Source of the DNA: JBMYRH01 sp049602155
GTDB lineage: Bacteria > Myxococcota_A > UBA9042 > PHBI01 > JBMYRH01
Assembly: GCA_049602155.1 (NCBI GenBank)
Contig: JBMYRH010000023.1
Location: 18,304 to 82,303 of the forward strand
DNA length: 64,000 nt
Direction: 5' to 3'
Under the pieces are notes generated by a model, which was not told where the DNA came from, ran no database searches, and saw only the letters and a list, made by a program, of their open reading frames with translations. Shown here one piece after another: positions 8,321 through 20,300 of the stretch. The position numbers and the translations under genes are program-made. Each line of letters opens with the position of its first letter. Position 1 is the first letter of the stretch.

Positions 8321-11300
8321 ATGAGCAGACTGACGATCGCGATCACGGGGCTTTCGCTCCTCGTCGCAGCGTGCGGTGGAGAGACTGGTGGAGAGCCGAC
8401 AGAGCCGTCGGGGGTGTGCAGCGCGGACAGCGATTGCGCGGCTGACCAGGTGTGTGAATCGGGTGCCTGCGTTGACGCCGCAGACGAACCTGGAGGCGAT
8501 GGCGCTGATGGTGGTGGTACCGACGGTGGCGCGACCGAGTCGGACACAGTGACGCAGACCAAACCCGATACGACGTCTGTGGAGGACACAGCGACGCCTG
8601 ACGACGTCACGACGCCCGACGACGTGGCCGATGATGCTCAGGGCACCGGTCCAGACGCGATCCCTCAGGACGCAGCCCCCACCGCGTCCATCAGTGCCCC
8701 CCAAGATGACGCTGAATTCTCTTACGGCGCGGCGGTCGCGTTGACCGCGGCCGTGTCAGACGATCTCGACGCCCCCGAGAGCCTGACGGCGACCTGGACC
8801 TCCGACCTCCAAGGTGACCTCGGTGCCTCGGAGATCGCTTCAGACGGTGCCACGACGCTGACCGTCGAGGACCTCTTGCCCGGGTCTCACCTCGTCACCT
8901 TGTCGGTGACCGACAGCGCTGATCAGGTCGGCACGGACACCGTCAGCTTCCTCGTGAACACCGCCCCAGGGGCCCCAGAGGTCTCGATTGGGCCGGCGAG
9001 CCCGACGACGCTCGATGACCTTGTGGTGAGCATCGATGTGCCGGCGCTGGACCTGGATCGGGACGCCAGTCAGATCACGTACCTGATCACTTGGATGAAG
9101 GACGGTGAGCCGGTTGAGGGCCTCGAGGGCGAGACTGTCGCTGCCTCTGAGACCAGCCGAGACCAGCTTTGGCTCGCGGTCGTGACCCCTTTTGATGGCT
9201 TGAATGAGGGCGCCCCGGCGACCGCCGAGGTGACGATTCAGAACGCGGCTCCGACCTGCTCGGGGGCGGACCTGACGCCGATTGAGGGGGACACGACGAC
9301 GGTCTTCACATGTGGCTGTCTAGAGCGCGCGGATGCCGACGACGATGCGCCGGTGGACACCTGCGTATTCACCTCGGTCGACGGGACGATCGATGAGGTC
9401 GTGGACGCCGAAGAGGGGCTGTGTCAGCTGGATCCTGCGCTGACGGTGAAGGGCATGACCCTCCAGTGTGATTACCAGGCGAGCGACGGTGACGCTGACG
9501 CTGAGGCTGTGACCTCTGAGGCGGCGATGGTCGTCAACGCAGCGCCCTTGGCGCCGACTGTGTCCATCGATCCCGGTGAGGGCACTGTGAAGACCGCCTA
9601 CACCTGCCTCATCGTTGACTTCAGCGAGGACGCGGACGGGGATGTGTTGAGCTACGCCACCCAGTGGTACGTCAACGGCTACCCGAGTGACGGTGCGACC
9701 GCCTCATTGATCGTGGCGGATGCCTTAGTCAGCGACATCGACGGCACCCCGGCGCGAGGTGGGGACAGCTTGCGGTGTGAGATCGTGGCCGATGATGGAG
9801 AGGCCTACTCGGTGACCGGCGTCAGTCAGGAGATCGTGCTCCAGAACAGCGCCCCTGCAGGCGGCCAGGTGGTCGTGACCCCAGGTGAGGCGACAGAGAC
9901 GACCAGCCTGACCTGTGATGTGTCGGGTGGTGGCGATGCCGACGGCGACGAGGTGACTTGGGCGTTGATTTGGTACGTTGACGACGTGGCCACGGAAGGT
10001 CTGGAGGATGGGACCCTCTCGGGGGACGCGTTTAACAAACATCAGGTCGTCCGCTGCAGCGCGACGCCCAGCGACGGCACGCTGACGGGAGACACCGTCG
10101 ACAGCAGCAACTCAGTCACCGTGGCGAACACCCCACCGCCGACCCCGAACGTGGTGATGACGCCGGAGAGCGCGGGGGTCGCGAACACGCTCCTGTGTGA
10201 CGTCACCGAGGGCGGCGCTGACGTCGACGGCGATGAGGTGACCTACGAGGTCACTTGGGTCGTCAACGGGTTCGTGAATGCTGTCACCGACCAGATGTCC
10301 GCGGTCGCTGGTGCTCTGATGAGCGACGCCGAGGGGACCTTGGCGACAGGTGGCGACAGCGTCTGGTGTCAGGCGCGCGCCTTTGATGGTGAGGCTTACA
10401 GCGAGGCCCTTGCGAGCGAGCAAGTGGTCTTGGACAACTCGGCCCCGACGGGGGGCGCGGTCGTCGTGTCTCCGGCGGAGGCGACGGTGGGCAATGACCT
10501 CACCTGTGAGGCCTCCGAGGCCACGGACGCCGACGGCGATGACATCATCTGGACCTATGCGTGGTTCATCGGCGATGAGGTTATCGTCGGGCAGACCGAG
10601 GCGGTCCTCGCCGCGGGTCAATTGGTGAAGGGGCAGTCCGTGACCTGCGCAGCGGCGCCTGGTGACGGACAAGACAGCGGCGACGTGGTGGTGAGCGCGA
10701 ACACCGTCGTGATCGCCAATTCGCCGCCTGCTCAGCCGATGATTCAGGTCTCGCCCCCCGCGGGTGCGGTGACGCAGTTCTACACTTGCAGCTTAATGGG
10801 GCCGTCCGATGACCTGGACGGTGATGACGTCGACTACACCGCCACGTGGCTCGTCAACGGTTACGAGAACTCGGGCATCCTCGGGGCGCCTGTCGCGGCC
10901 GCTGAGCTGGTCGTCGATGCCCAGGGGACGCTCGCCTCTGGCGGAGATGCGCTCGTTTGCCGTGTCATCGCCCATGACGGGACCGATCCCTCGACGGCGG
11001 CTGAGAGCTCGCCGATCGTCTTCGGGAACGCCTCGCCCATGGGCGGTGAGGTGACCCTCACGCCCCTTGAGGCGCGTGAAGACGATGAACTGAGCTGCGA
11101 GGCGTCTGGGGCGGTCGATCCCGATGGCCAAGAGGTCTTCTGGCTCTACAGCTGGACCAAGAATGAGGCGCTTATCGAGGGCGTGACGACCGCGACCTTG
11201 GACGGCAACCACTTCGACAAGGGCGACAGCATCGGGTGTCAGGCCACGCCCACAGACGGTCAAGCGGAAGGCGCACCGGTCGAGAGTGACCTGGTGGTGA

Positions 11301-14300
11301 CGATCCTGAACACGGTCCCGACCACGCCCCTCGTGGCGCTCTCGCCGCAGGCCGGTGGCGTGACGACGGTCCTCACCTGTGAGACGCAGGTCGAGGGCAG
11401 TGACGATGACCCGACTGATGTCCTCACGCACACCGTCAGCTGGCTCGTTAACGGCTATGAGAACCCCGATGTGCATGAACCGACCTTGAGCGGAGCCGAT
11501 CTCGTGGCGGACGTCGCCGGGGCACCCGCGAAGGGTGGCGACAGCGTGATGTGTGTGGTCCGGGCCAGCGACGGAGAGGCCTCCAGTGCCCCTGGTGAGA
11601 GCAACGTCCTCACCCTTGAGAACACTGCGCCAGAGGGGGGCTCGGTCACGGTCGATCCGGCTGAGGCGACCGAGGAAGACACGCTGAGCTGCCTGGCGAC
11701 AGGCGCGACGGACGCCGATGGGCAGCTCGTCGAGTGGAGCTATGTGTGGGTGGTCAACGGCGGCCAGGTCGAGGGCCAAACCGGGATGACGCTCGACAGC
11801 AGCTTCTTTGGCTCGGGTGACGGCATCACCTGCATCGCGACGCCGACCGATGGCGAGACCAACGGCGACCCGGTCACCGCCGAGAACACGGTCTCGATCT
11901 CGAACACATTGCCGACGCCTCCGACGCTGGCGCTCAACCCGGGCGAGGGCAAGGTCATCACCGAGTTCACCTGCGACCTCGTGACCCCTGGCGACGATGT
12001 CGATGGGGATCTGCTCACTTATGAGAAGCGCTGGGTGGTCAACGGCTTCGTCAACGAACTCTGGCAAGAGCCGGCCAAGCCGATCAACTTGGTGAGCGAC
12101 GCAGAGGGCAGCCCGGTCCGCGGCGGTGACACCTTTGCCTGCCAGGTCCGCGCCAATGATGGCTTGAGCTTCTCCGAGGTCGCGGTCACCGAGGTGATCA
12201 CGCTTCAGAACACCCCGCCCTCTGGGGGCGCGGTGTGGGTCTCTCCCCCAGAGGCGGCCGTGGGGGTCACGTTGACCTGCGAAGCGAGCGGGGCGAGTGA
12301 CGCGGATGGCGATGACATCACGTGGACCTACGTGTGGTTCGCCGGTGACGTGGAGATCGAGGGGCAGACGGATGCCAGCCTGACGAGTGAGCACTTCGCG
12401 GCGGGCGACATCGTGCGCTGTGAGGCGATCGCCTCGGATGGTGAGGAGTCCGGTCCGATCCTCGAGAGCGAGAATGCGGTCCAGGTGGGCAACACACTCC
12501 CGACCGCCCCCGAGGTCGTGTTGAGCCCCGAGGCGGGGACCGTCGAGACGGACTTCACGTGCTCGGTCACAGAGCCGTCCACGGACTCCGATGGTGACGC
12601 GTTGACCTACATCACCCACTGGGTGGTCAACGGCTACGAGAACGTCTCCTTGGACGCCGCCACGACCACGCCCCAGAGCTTAGCGAGCGATGCGCTCGGG
12701 ACGCCTGCGCGCGGCGGTGACACAATCTCGTGTCGCGTCCGCGCCAGTGACTCGGTCGGGCTCTCCGAGGCAGCCAACAGCGTCGAAGTGGTCCTCGCCA
12801 ACACGCCGCCGTCGGGCGGTCAGGTGGTGATCATCCCCGAGACGGTCAAAGAGGGTGGACAGCTGAAGTGCAACGCTGAAGGGGCGCTCGACCTCGACGG
12901 CGATGTCGTCACGTGGTCCTTCGAGTGGTTCGTCAATGACGCTTCTGTGCCCGATCAGACCGATGAGGTGTTGCTCAGCGAGCACTTCGATAAGCACGAC
13001 ACCGTGACCTGTGAGGCGACGCCTTCCGACAGCGAAGAGGCAGGCGAGGGCACGCCAAGTGAGAACAGCGCGGCGGTCTTGAACACGCCCCCGTTGCTGA
13101 CTGGGATCACCTTGTCGCCGTCCGAGACGAACCGACTGGGGACCTTCGACTGCACGGTCGATGGGTGGAGCGATGTCGACCCCGCCGACACGGGTGAAGG
13201 GGTGACCTATGGCTGGCTACAAGAGCTCGATGGTGAGCTCACGCCCATCGCCGGTGAGGACACTGCGACGCTGTCCGCTGAGGCGTTCTCTCCAGGAGAC
13301 AAGGTGGCTTGCCGCGTCACGCCCTTCGACGATGATGAGCCCGGTGTGGCGTTGACGAGCGAGCTCGGCGCGGTCGTCAATTCGTTGCCGACGCTGACCC
13401 AGGTCGCGCTGTCGCCCGGCTTTGCGTTCTCTGACAGCGTCATGAACTGCACGCCCATCGACGGGGACGACATCGACGGCGACACGATCACGTACAGCTA
13501 TCTGTGGCTCCTCAACGATGTGGAGCTCCCTGACGCGACGGAGGCGACGCTCGCTGGGGTCTTCGACAAAGACGACACCCTGCGCTGCGTGGTGACACCT
13601 CATGACGGGGTCGGCGCTGGGCTCTCCGCGCCCTCGAATGATGTCACGGTTAAGAACACCCTGCCCTCGTTGTCCAGCGCGACCGTGAGCCCCACGGCGG
13701 CCCGCCTGTGTGAGAGCTTCACGTGCTCGGTCGGGGACGTGAGCGACCCTGACCCTTCGGACCAGGGGAGCGTGTCGTTCTTCTACCGCTGGACTGTCGC
13801 GGGCGCGCCGATGAGCGTGACGACCCCGACCCTGACGTTGGATGATGCCGTCCCCGGTGATCAAGTCAGGTGCCATGTCTCGCCCTGGGACGGTGCCCTT
13901 CAGGGCAACTTGCAGCCACAGACTGGTGAGGAGGTGACCTCCAACCCGGGGACCTACGTGAACCCGGCTCCGACGCTGAGTAGCGTGACGGTGACCCCGG
14001 ACACGGCGACGCGCGGCGACACGCTGACCTGTGAGCACTCTGGCTACAACGACGACTGCAATGTGCCCGGGATCTTCACGGTCACGTGGCTCACCATCGA
14101 CACGACGACGCTCGAGGAGACTCAACTCGGCGAGACGAGTGACACTTTGGACACGACGCAGGTCACGCCCGGCCTCGACGTGCGGTGCATCGTGAATGCG
14201 TCAGATGGTTATGCGGACCTCAGCGTGCCCTCCTCCAACGGAGTGGTCCTTGAGAATGCGCCGCCGGTCGCCGGCTCGGTGAATCTGGAGGCGCCCGATG

Positions 14301-17300
14301 GCGCCGATGGCGACGTCATCTGCAACGTCGTCGTCGAGGCCTCTGACCAAGAGCCGCTGACGAAGACGTTCCTCTGGCGCATCGGCAGCGGCGCGGAGTT
14401 CGAGGGCAGCGTCTTTTTGGCCAACAGTGAGGTCGATCACTGCGATCGTATCCGCTGCAGACTTCAAGTCAGTGACGGTGACCTCACGGCCACGACCGCG
14501 ACCAGCGAGCTCATCATGCCCTTGGGCTCTGGGTCGGACTGTGACGACGGCAACGTCTGCACGAGCCCGAGCTGTGGCGACAATGGTGGCTGTGTACAGT
14601 CCCATGCTGATGGCTTCTGTGATGACGGCGTGGCGTGCACGCAAGAGGACACGTGCTTGAACAAGGAGTGCGTCGGCGAGCCTTACAGCTGTGATGACGA
14701 AGAAGTCTGCACCGATGACGTGTGCAATGGTGATGGCTCTTGCTCACACCCCGATAACACCGCTCCCTGCGATGACCTGACGGCGTGCACGATCGGCGAC
14801 ACTTGCTCTGGCGGTCTCTGCCAAGGCACCAGCGTGGACTGCTCGATTTACAACACAGGCTGCTTCGCTGGCGTCTGCGCCGGGCCCTGCAATGAGGGAG
14901 ATGATTGCGCATGCATCGGTGACTCTTGCGCGGCGTGTGTCTTGGAGCCGGTCGCAGGGCAGTCCTGTGATGATGGTGACGCGTGTACGCTCAATGACGT
15001 GTGCTCGGAGACGGGGAGCTGCGCCGGCGAGTGGGACAAGTTTGGCTGCGGGTGTACCGATGACGCCAAGTGCGAGGCTGACCCCGAGTATAACGATGCG
15101 TGTCACGTGGGTCGCTGCGATCTCGACATCTTCAAGTGCTACGCCGAGCAGCAAGCCGACGGCTATGCATGCGATGACGCTGACCTGTGCACGCACACCG
15201 ACGAGTGCGTCGCGGGTGTGTGCACCTCCACGCCCTACGACTGCGACGACACCAACCTGTGCACCGATGACAGCTGCAACGGCGACGGGACGTGCACCAA
15301 CGATGCGAACACGTTGGCCTGCGATGATGGCGACGCCTGCACGACGGATGACACCTGCCACAGCAAGGCGTGCGTCGGTGGCGTACCCCCGACCTGCGAT
15401 GATGACGCGTATTGCAACGGGCTTGAGACGTGTGACTCGGCTGTGGGCTGCGTAGATGGGACGGCGCCAGTGCTCGATGACGGGGTCGCCTGCACGGTCG
15501 ACACCTGTGACGAGGTCAGCAACACGGTCGTTCACACGCCCACTGATAGCCTCTGTGATACGGGGACAGTCTGCGTGGCCGACACGTGCGATGCGACCCT
15601 TGGATGCCAGTCTGAAGCGCTGAGCAATTGCTGCGGTAACGGCATCGTCGAGGATGGCGAGATCTGTGACGACGGTAACGCGACAGGGGGTGACGGTTGT
15701 TCGGCAACATGCACCTGTGAGTGCGGCGCAATTGAGCAGTCCCTCTGCGTGGAGTCCTCCGGGCCACCGCCGGTCGATCCGAATGCTCAGACGACGATCT
15801 TGGGTGCCTTTGGTACGCCGCCTTACCCGGCCGGGTTAAGCGCGGTCGTGGGGGACGTGGACGGCGATGGCGATCCCGACTTGATCATCGGCTATGAGAC
15901 CGGGGCGACGATGCTCTACAAGTCTAACGGCGCCGGCGGGTTTGAGTTTGGCCAGGCGCTCCCGAGGCCCTCGGGTAACACCTCCCCGACGACGGCGCTG
16001 GTCTTGGGCGACACGGATAACGACGGGGACCTCGATCTCGTCATTGGCTACAACGGTGCGCATGACCGCTTGGTCCTCAATGATGGCTCTGCCAACCCCT
16101 TCATTAGCGACTCCGGTGCGATCATCGACAGCGGAGACTTGAAGACCACCTCCATCGACATCGGCGACATCGAGCCCGATGGAGACTTGGACTTGGTCGT
16201 GGGCCACACCGGGGCGCACAACCATTACGTCCGGAACTTTGGCGGGACCTTCGTCGCGGGCGGGGTGTTCTCGGTCTCCGAGGAGGACACCCGGGACGTC
16301 GCGTTCATCGACGCGGATGGCAACGGCCAGCTGGACATCGCGGTGGCGAACTATGGTGCCGTGAACAAGGTCTACAGCTACGTCAACGTGACCTTCCCCT
16401 ACTACGCTTCGGCGAATTATGACCTGGGCTCGGTCGCGCTGAAGCCCGTTGAAGACACCCTCGCGCTCCTCGTCGGTGACTTCAATCAGGACGGCTACAT
16501 GGACCTGGCCGTCGGCAATGACGTGGGCCACCCCGACAGGGTCTACACCAACTTAGCGCACATCGCGTCCTTCCCCTCTTTGGCCAATTCACCTGGCCTC
16601 GAGATGGGCGTGGCGTCGACGCAGACCACGTCGCTCTCCCTCGCCGATTACGACGGTAACGGCGCGATGGACATCGTCAGATCCCGCAATGGCGCCAACG
16701 ACGTGATCTTCAATAATGGCGGCGACTATCCGTACTACACGTCCCCAGGGATCACCCTCGACCCGCCCGACTACGCCTATGACACGCGGATCATCGTCGG
16801 CGGTGACTTTGACGCTGACGGGGCCAATGATGCTGTGATCGTGAACGCTGGCGCGCCGACCCTCGTAGGGCGCTTTGATTACGCGGCGCCGCTCGTCGGC
16901 GTGATCGCCAAGAGCCTCTCCGACGATCTGCTCACGACGCGCGCCATTGCGCTGGGTGATGTCAGCCAGAGTGGCTCCTTGGATGTCATCCTTGCCCAGG
17001 ACTCGGGTGAGCTTCATCTGATCCCCAATAACCGCACCAGCGCGCCCTTCCTCGGGCTCCCTGCGGTGGTCGTTGGCGGCGACGATGAGGCGCCGATGAC
17101 GGTGTCCATCGCCGACATCGATAAGGATGGCTGGAACGACCTCGTGGTCGGCAACTCGGGCAAAGTGAACCGCCTCTACCTGAACAGCAAGACCTTCCCG
17201 GACTACTACCCGAGCGCCTCTCGGATCGATCTGGGGACCGCGGCTGATACGACGACAGGCAGCGTCGTGGCGGACTTTGATAATGACGGGGACCTGGACA

Positions 17301-20300
17301 TCGCGGTCGTCAACGACCTCGCCCCCAATAAGCTCTACATGAACGACCTCGCCGCTGATGAGCCCTTCGCCGCCGGCGCGGTTGAGATCACCACGGACGC
17401 TGACGCCTCCTATGACGTCGCTGCGGCCGACTTCAACGCGGATGGGCTCATCGATCTGGTCATCGCCAACGCGGATGGGCCCGCGCAGGTCGTGCTCAAT
17501 GTCGGCGGCGCCGCACCCTTTGGGGACGCGAGCGCGTCGCCCTTGAATCAGAGCGATGGCGCGACCTCCTCAGTCGCCGTCGGTGACGTGGATGGTGATG
17601 GCGACATCGACATCGTCTGCGGTCAGTTTGGTGGGGCTCAGCAGCTCTTCCTCAACGGTGGACCATCGTCCGTCTTTGACGGTGTGAACCCCACGGCCAT
17701 CGGCAGCGCAGCGGATGCGACGATGAGCGTGGCGCTGAGTGACGTTGATAAAGACGGTGACCTGGATGTACTCGTCGGCAACTCGGATGGCGCCAACCGC
17801 GTCTACCTGAACAACGGAACCAGCGACCCCTTCGCGGGGGCCGCTGGCAAGGACATCACGGCCGATGGTGAGAGCACCGTCGGCATCGTGGTGGGCCGAA
17901 TCGATCCCGACGCCAAGCCTGACCTGATCGCCGCGAACGAAGACGGTGCGACGAAGCTGTATCGCAACCTGTGGATCGTCGGTGACGGCCCGACCGAGAT
18001 GTGCGTCGCCGAGTGCCCAGCGATCATCTTGGCCTGTGATGATGGGCTTTACTGCAACGGTGAGGAGAGCTGCCTGAGTGACCACAGCTGTGTGGACGGC
18101 ACTGCGCCGACGGACTCGGACGGTATCGACTGCACTGTTGACCAGTGCGATGAAGCGCTAGACACCTTCGTGTTCGTGCCGGACGACGGCTTCTGCACAA
18201 CGGACAACCTCTGCATGGAGTCGATCTGCAGCACGAACCTAGGCGGCTGCGTCGAGCAGGCGGTGACCCCGTGCTGCGGTGATGGCAACCTCGACGACAA
18301 TGAAGACTGCGATGATGAGAACATCGACACAGGTGATGGTTGTGGCGCCGATTGTCGCTGCGAGTGTGAGATCACAGGGCCCTTTGCCTGCATGGCTGGG
18401 GACACGGTTGAGCCCTTTATCTCGGCGGTCAGCGAGCAAGTCGCGGACACTGGTGCAGACGTCGCCGATGTGGTGGTCGGGGATGTCGATGGCGATGGCG
18501 ACATGGACACGATCGTGGCCACCGCCTCGACCAACCTCCTCTACGTGAACACAGGGGCATCTCCGCACTATGCGGATGAGTCTCCGGTCGCGATCGGCAC
18601 CGAGAGCGCTGAGACGCGGGCGCTCGCGCTCGCAGACTTTGATGGCGACGGAGATCTCGACTTGGTCGCCGGCAACTTCGATGGCCCCACGCGCTACTAC
18701 GCCAACGACGGTTCTGCGACGCCGTTCGACACCCAGGCACCTCATGACATCGAGGTGGGCAAGACCGAGGCGTTGGCGGTCGCGGACGTGAACGGTGATG
18801 GGCGCCTTGACCTGATCATTGGCAACCAGAACGAGAGGGACAGGGTCCACCTCAACACGGGTCAGAGCCCGCCCTTCACTGCGGACACGGGTCAGGACAT
18901 GAGCGCGAGCGCGCTCTACACGACTGCCCTCGCTGTGGGTGATGTGGATAACGATGGTGACGTCGATGTGGTCGCGGGCCACTTGGGTCAGAACCGCCTC
19001 TACCTCAACGGTGGCGGTGACTCTGGGCTCGTGAGTCAGCCCGGCGTAGCGTTCGAGGATGACTATGCGCACACCATCGCCCTCGAGCTCGTCGACGCGG
19101 ATAAGGATGGCGACCTCGACCTGCTCATCGCGAATGAGGGGGCGCCGCTCTATTATTGGGATAATGCGGCGACCTCACCGCCCTACAACGACTCTGGGGT
19201 GACCGAGCTCTTCAACCCGGCTAACAACATCTCGGGCCTCGCGGTCGCGGACTTCGATGGGGATGGCTCGAGTGACTTCGCGCTGAGCTTCTTCGAGAGC
19301 CGCCCGTACATGTATTACGGTGACGGGAGCGCGACGCCCTTTGTCGACGCCGAGTCCGATGAGATCGGGACCATCGCACCTCAGGCGACTGCGCTACGCA
19401 GCGCTGATATGAACGGTGACGGGGCGCCAGATCTGGCAATGGCGAGCTCGAACGCGCCGTTGACCATCTTCTACAACACGGGCGCCAGGAGCTACGGCGG
19501 CAATGTCGAGGCCGAGGTGGCGTCGACCTCTGGAGACACCCGCGCCATTGCGAGCGGCGACATGGACCGAGATGGCGACATCGATCTCGTCATCGGGTAC
19601 CGCAACTCCCCCAACACCATGGTGAGTAACAATGACTCGGTGTCGCCCTTTACGAGCGCCTCGCCGAGCGAGATCACCAGTGACAGTCATGACACGCGCG
19701 CCATCGCCGTCGGTGACCTGAACGGCGATGGGTGGCTTGATGTGGTCTCGGGTAACCGCAACCAGGTCAACCGGCTGTACCTGAGCAACGGGACCTCCTC
19801 ACCATTTGACGGCGTGACTGGGAGCGACATCACCGCGGACGCGGATGACACCCGCGGCCTCGCCCTCGGTGATATCGATGGCGATGGTGACCTCGACCTC
19901 TTTGTCGGCAATCACGGTGTTCCTGACCGGATCGTGCTGAACAACGGCACCCTCGATCCCTTCGCCGGGGCCTCATCGACCGCGCTCGGCGACGGAGAGA
20001 TCGACACGTGGGCGGCGGCCATCGTGGACCTCAACGGTGATGGGCATGCTGACATCGCCTCCGCCAACCATGGGGGCGTCAACGTCTATTACAAGGGCGC
20101 TGGGGATGGGACCTTCACGGCGCATGATCTCGGCACAGACGATGAGCCCTCGGCGGCCATCGCCGTGGGCGACATCAACGGTGACGGCGCCCTCGACGTC
20201 GTCATCGGCAACCAGAACAAGGTGAACCGCGTCTACGTTAACGACGTCAGCACCTTGCCCTTCCAGGCCATCTCCGGTCGCTCGATCACCTCGGACGTCC

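Noticed and set aside
10793..12619. 608-residue minus-strand open frame within the giant lipoprotein
   Set aside because: It is the antisense shadow of a repetitive GC-rich gene; Arg/His/Gly-rich with no domain, and the plus strand encodes clear repeats.
13217..14125. 302-residue minus-strand frame in the same gene
   Set aside because: Antisense of the last Ig-like repeats; composition (RRR, GRE) typical of shadow frames.
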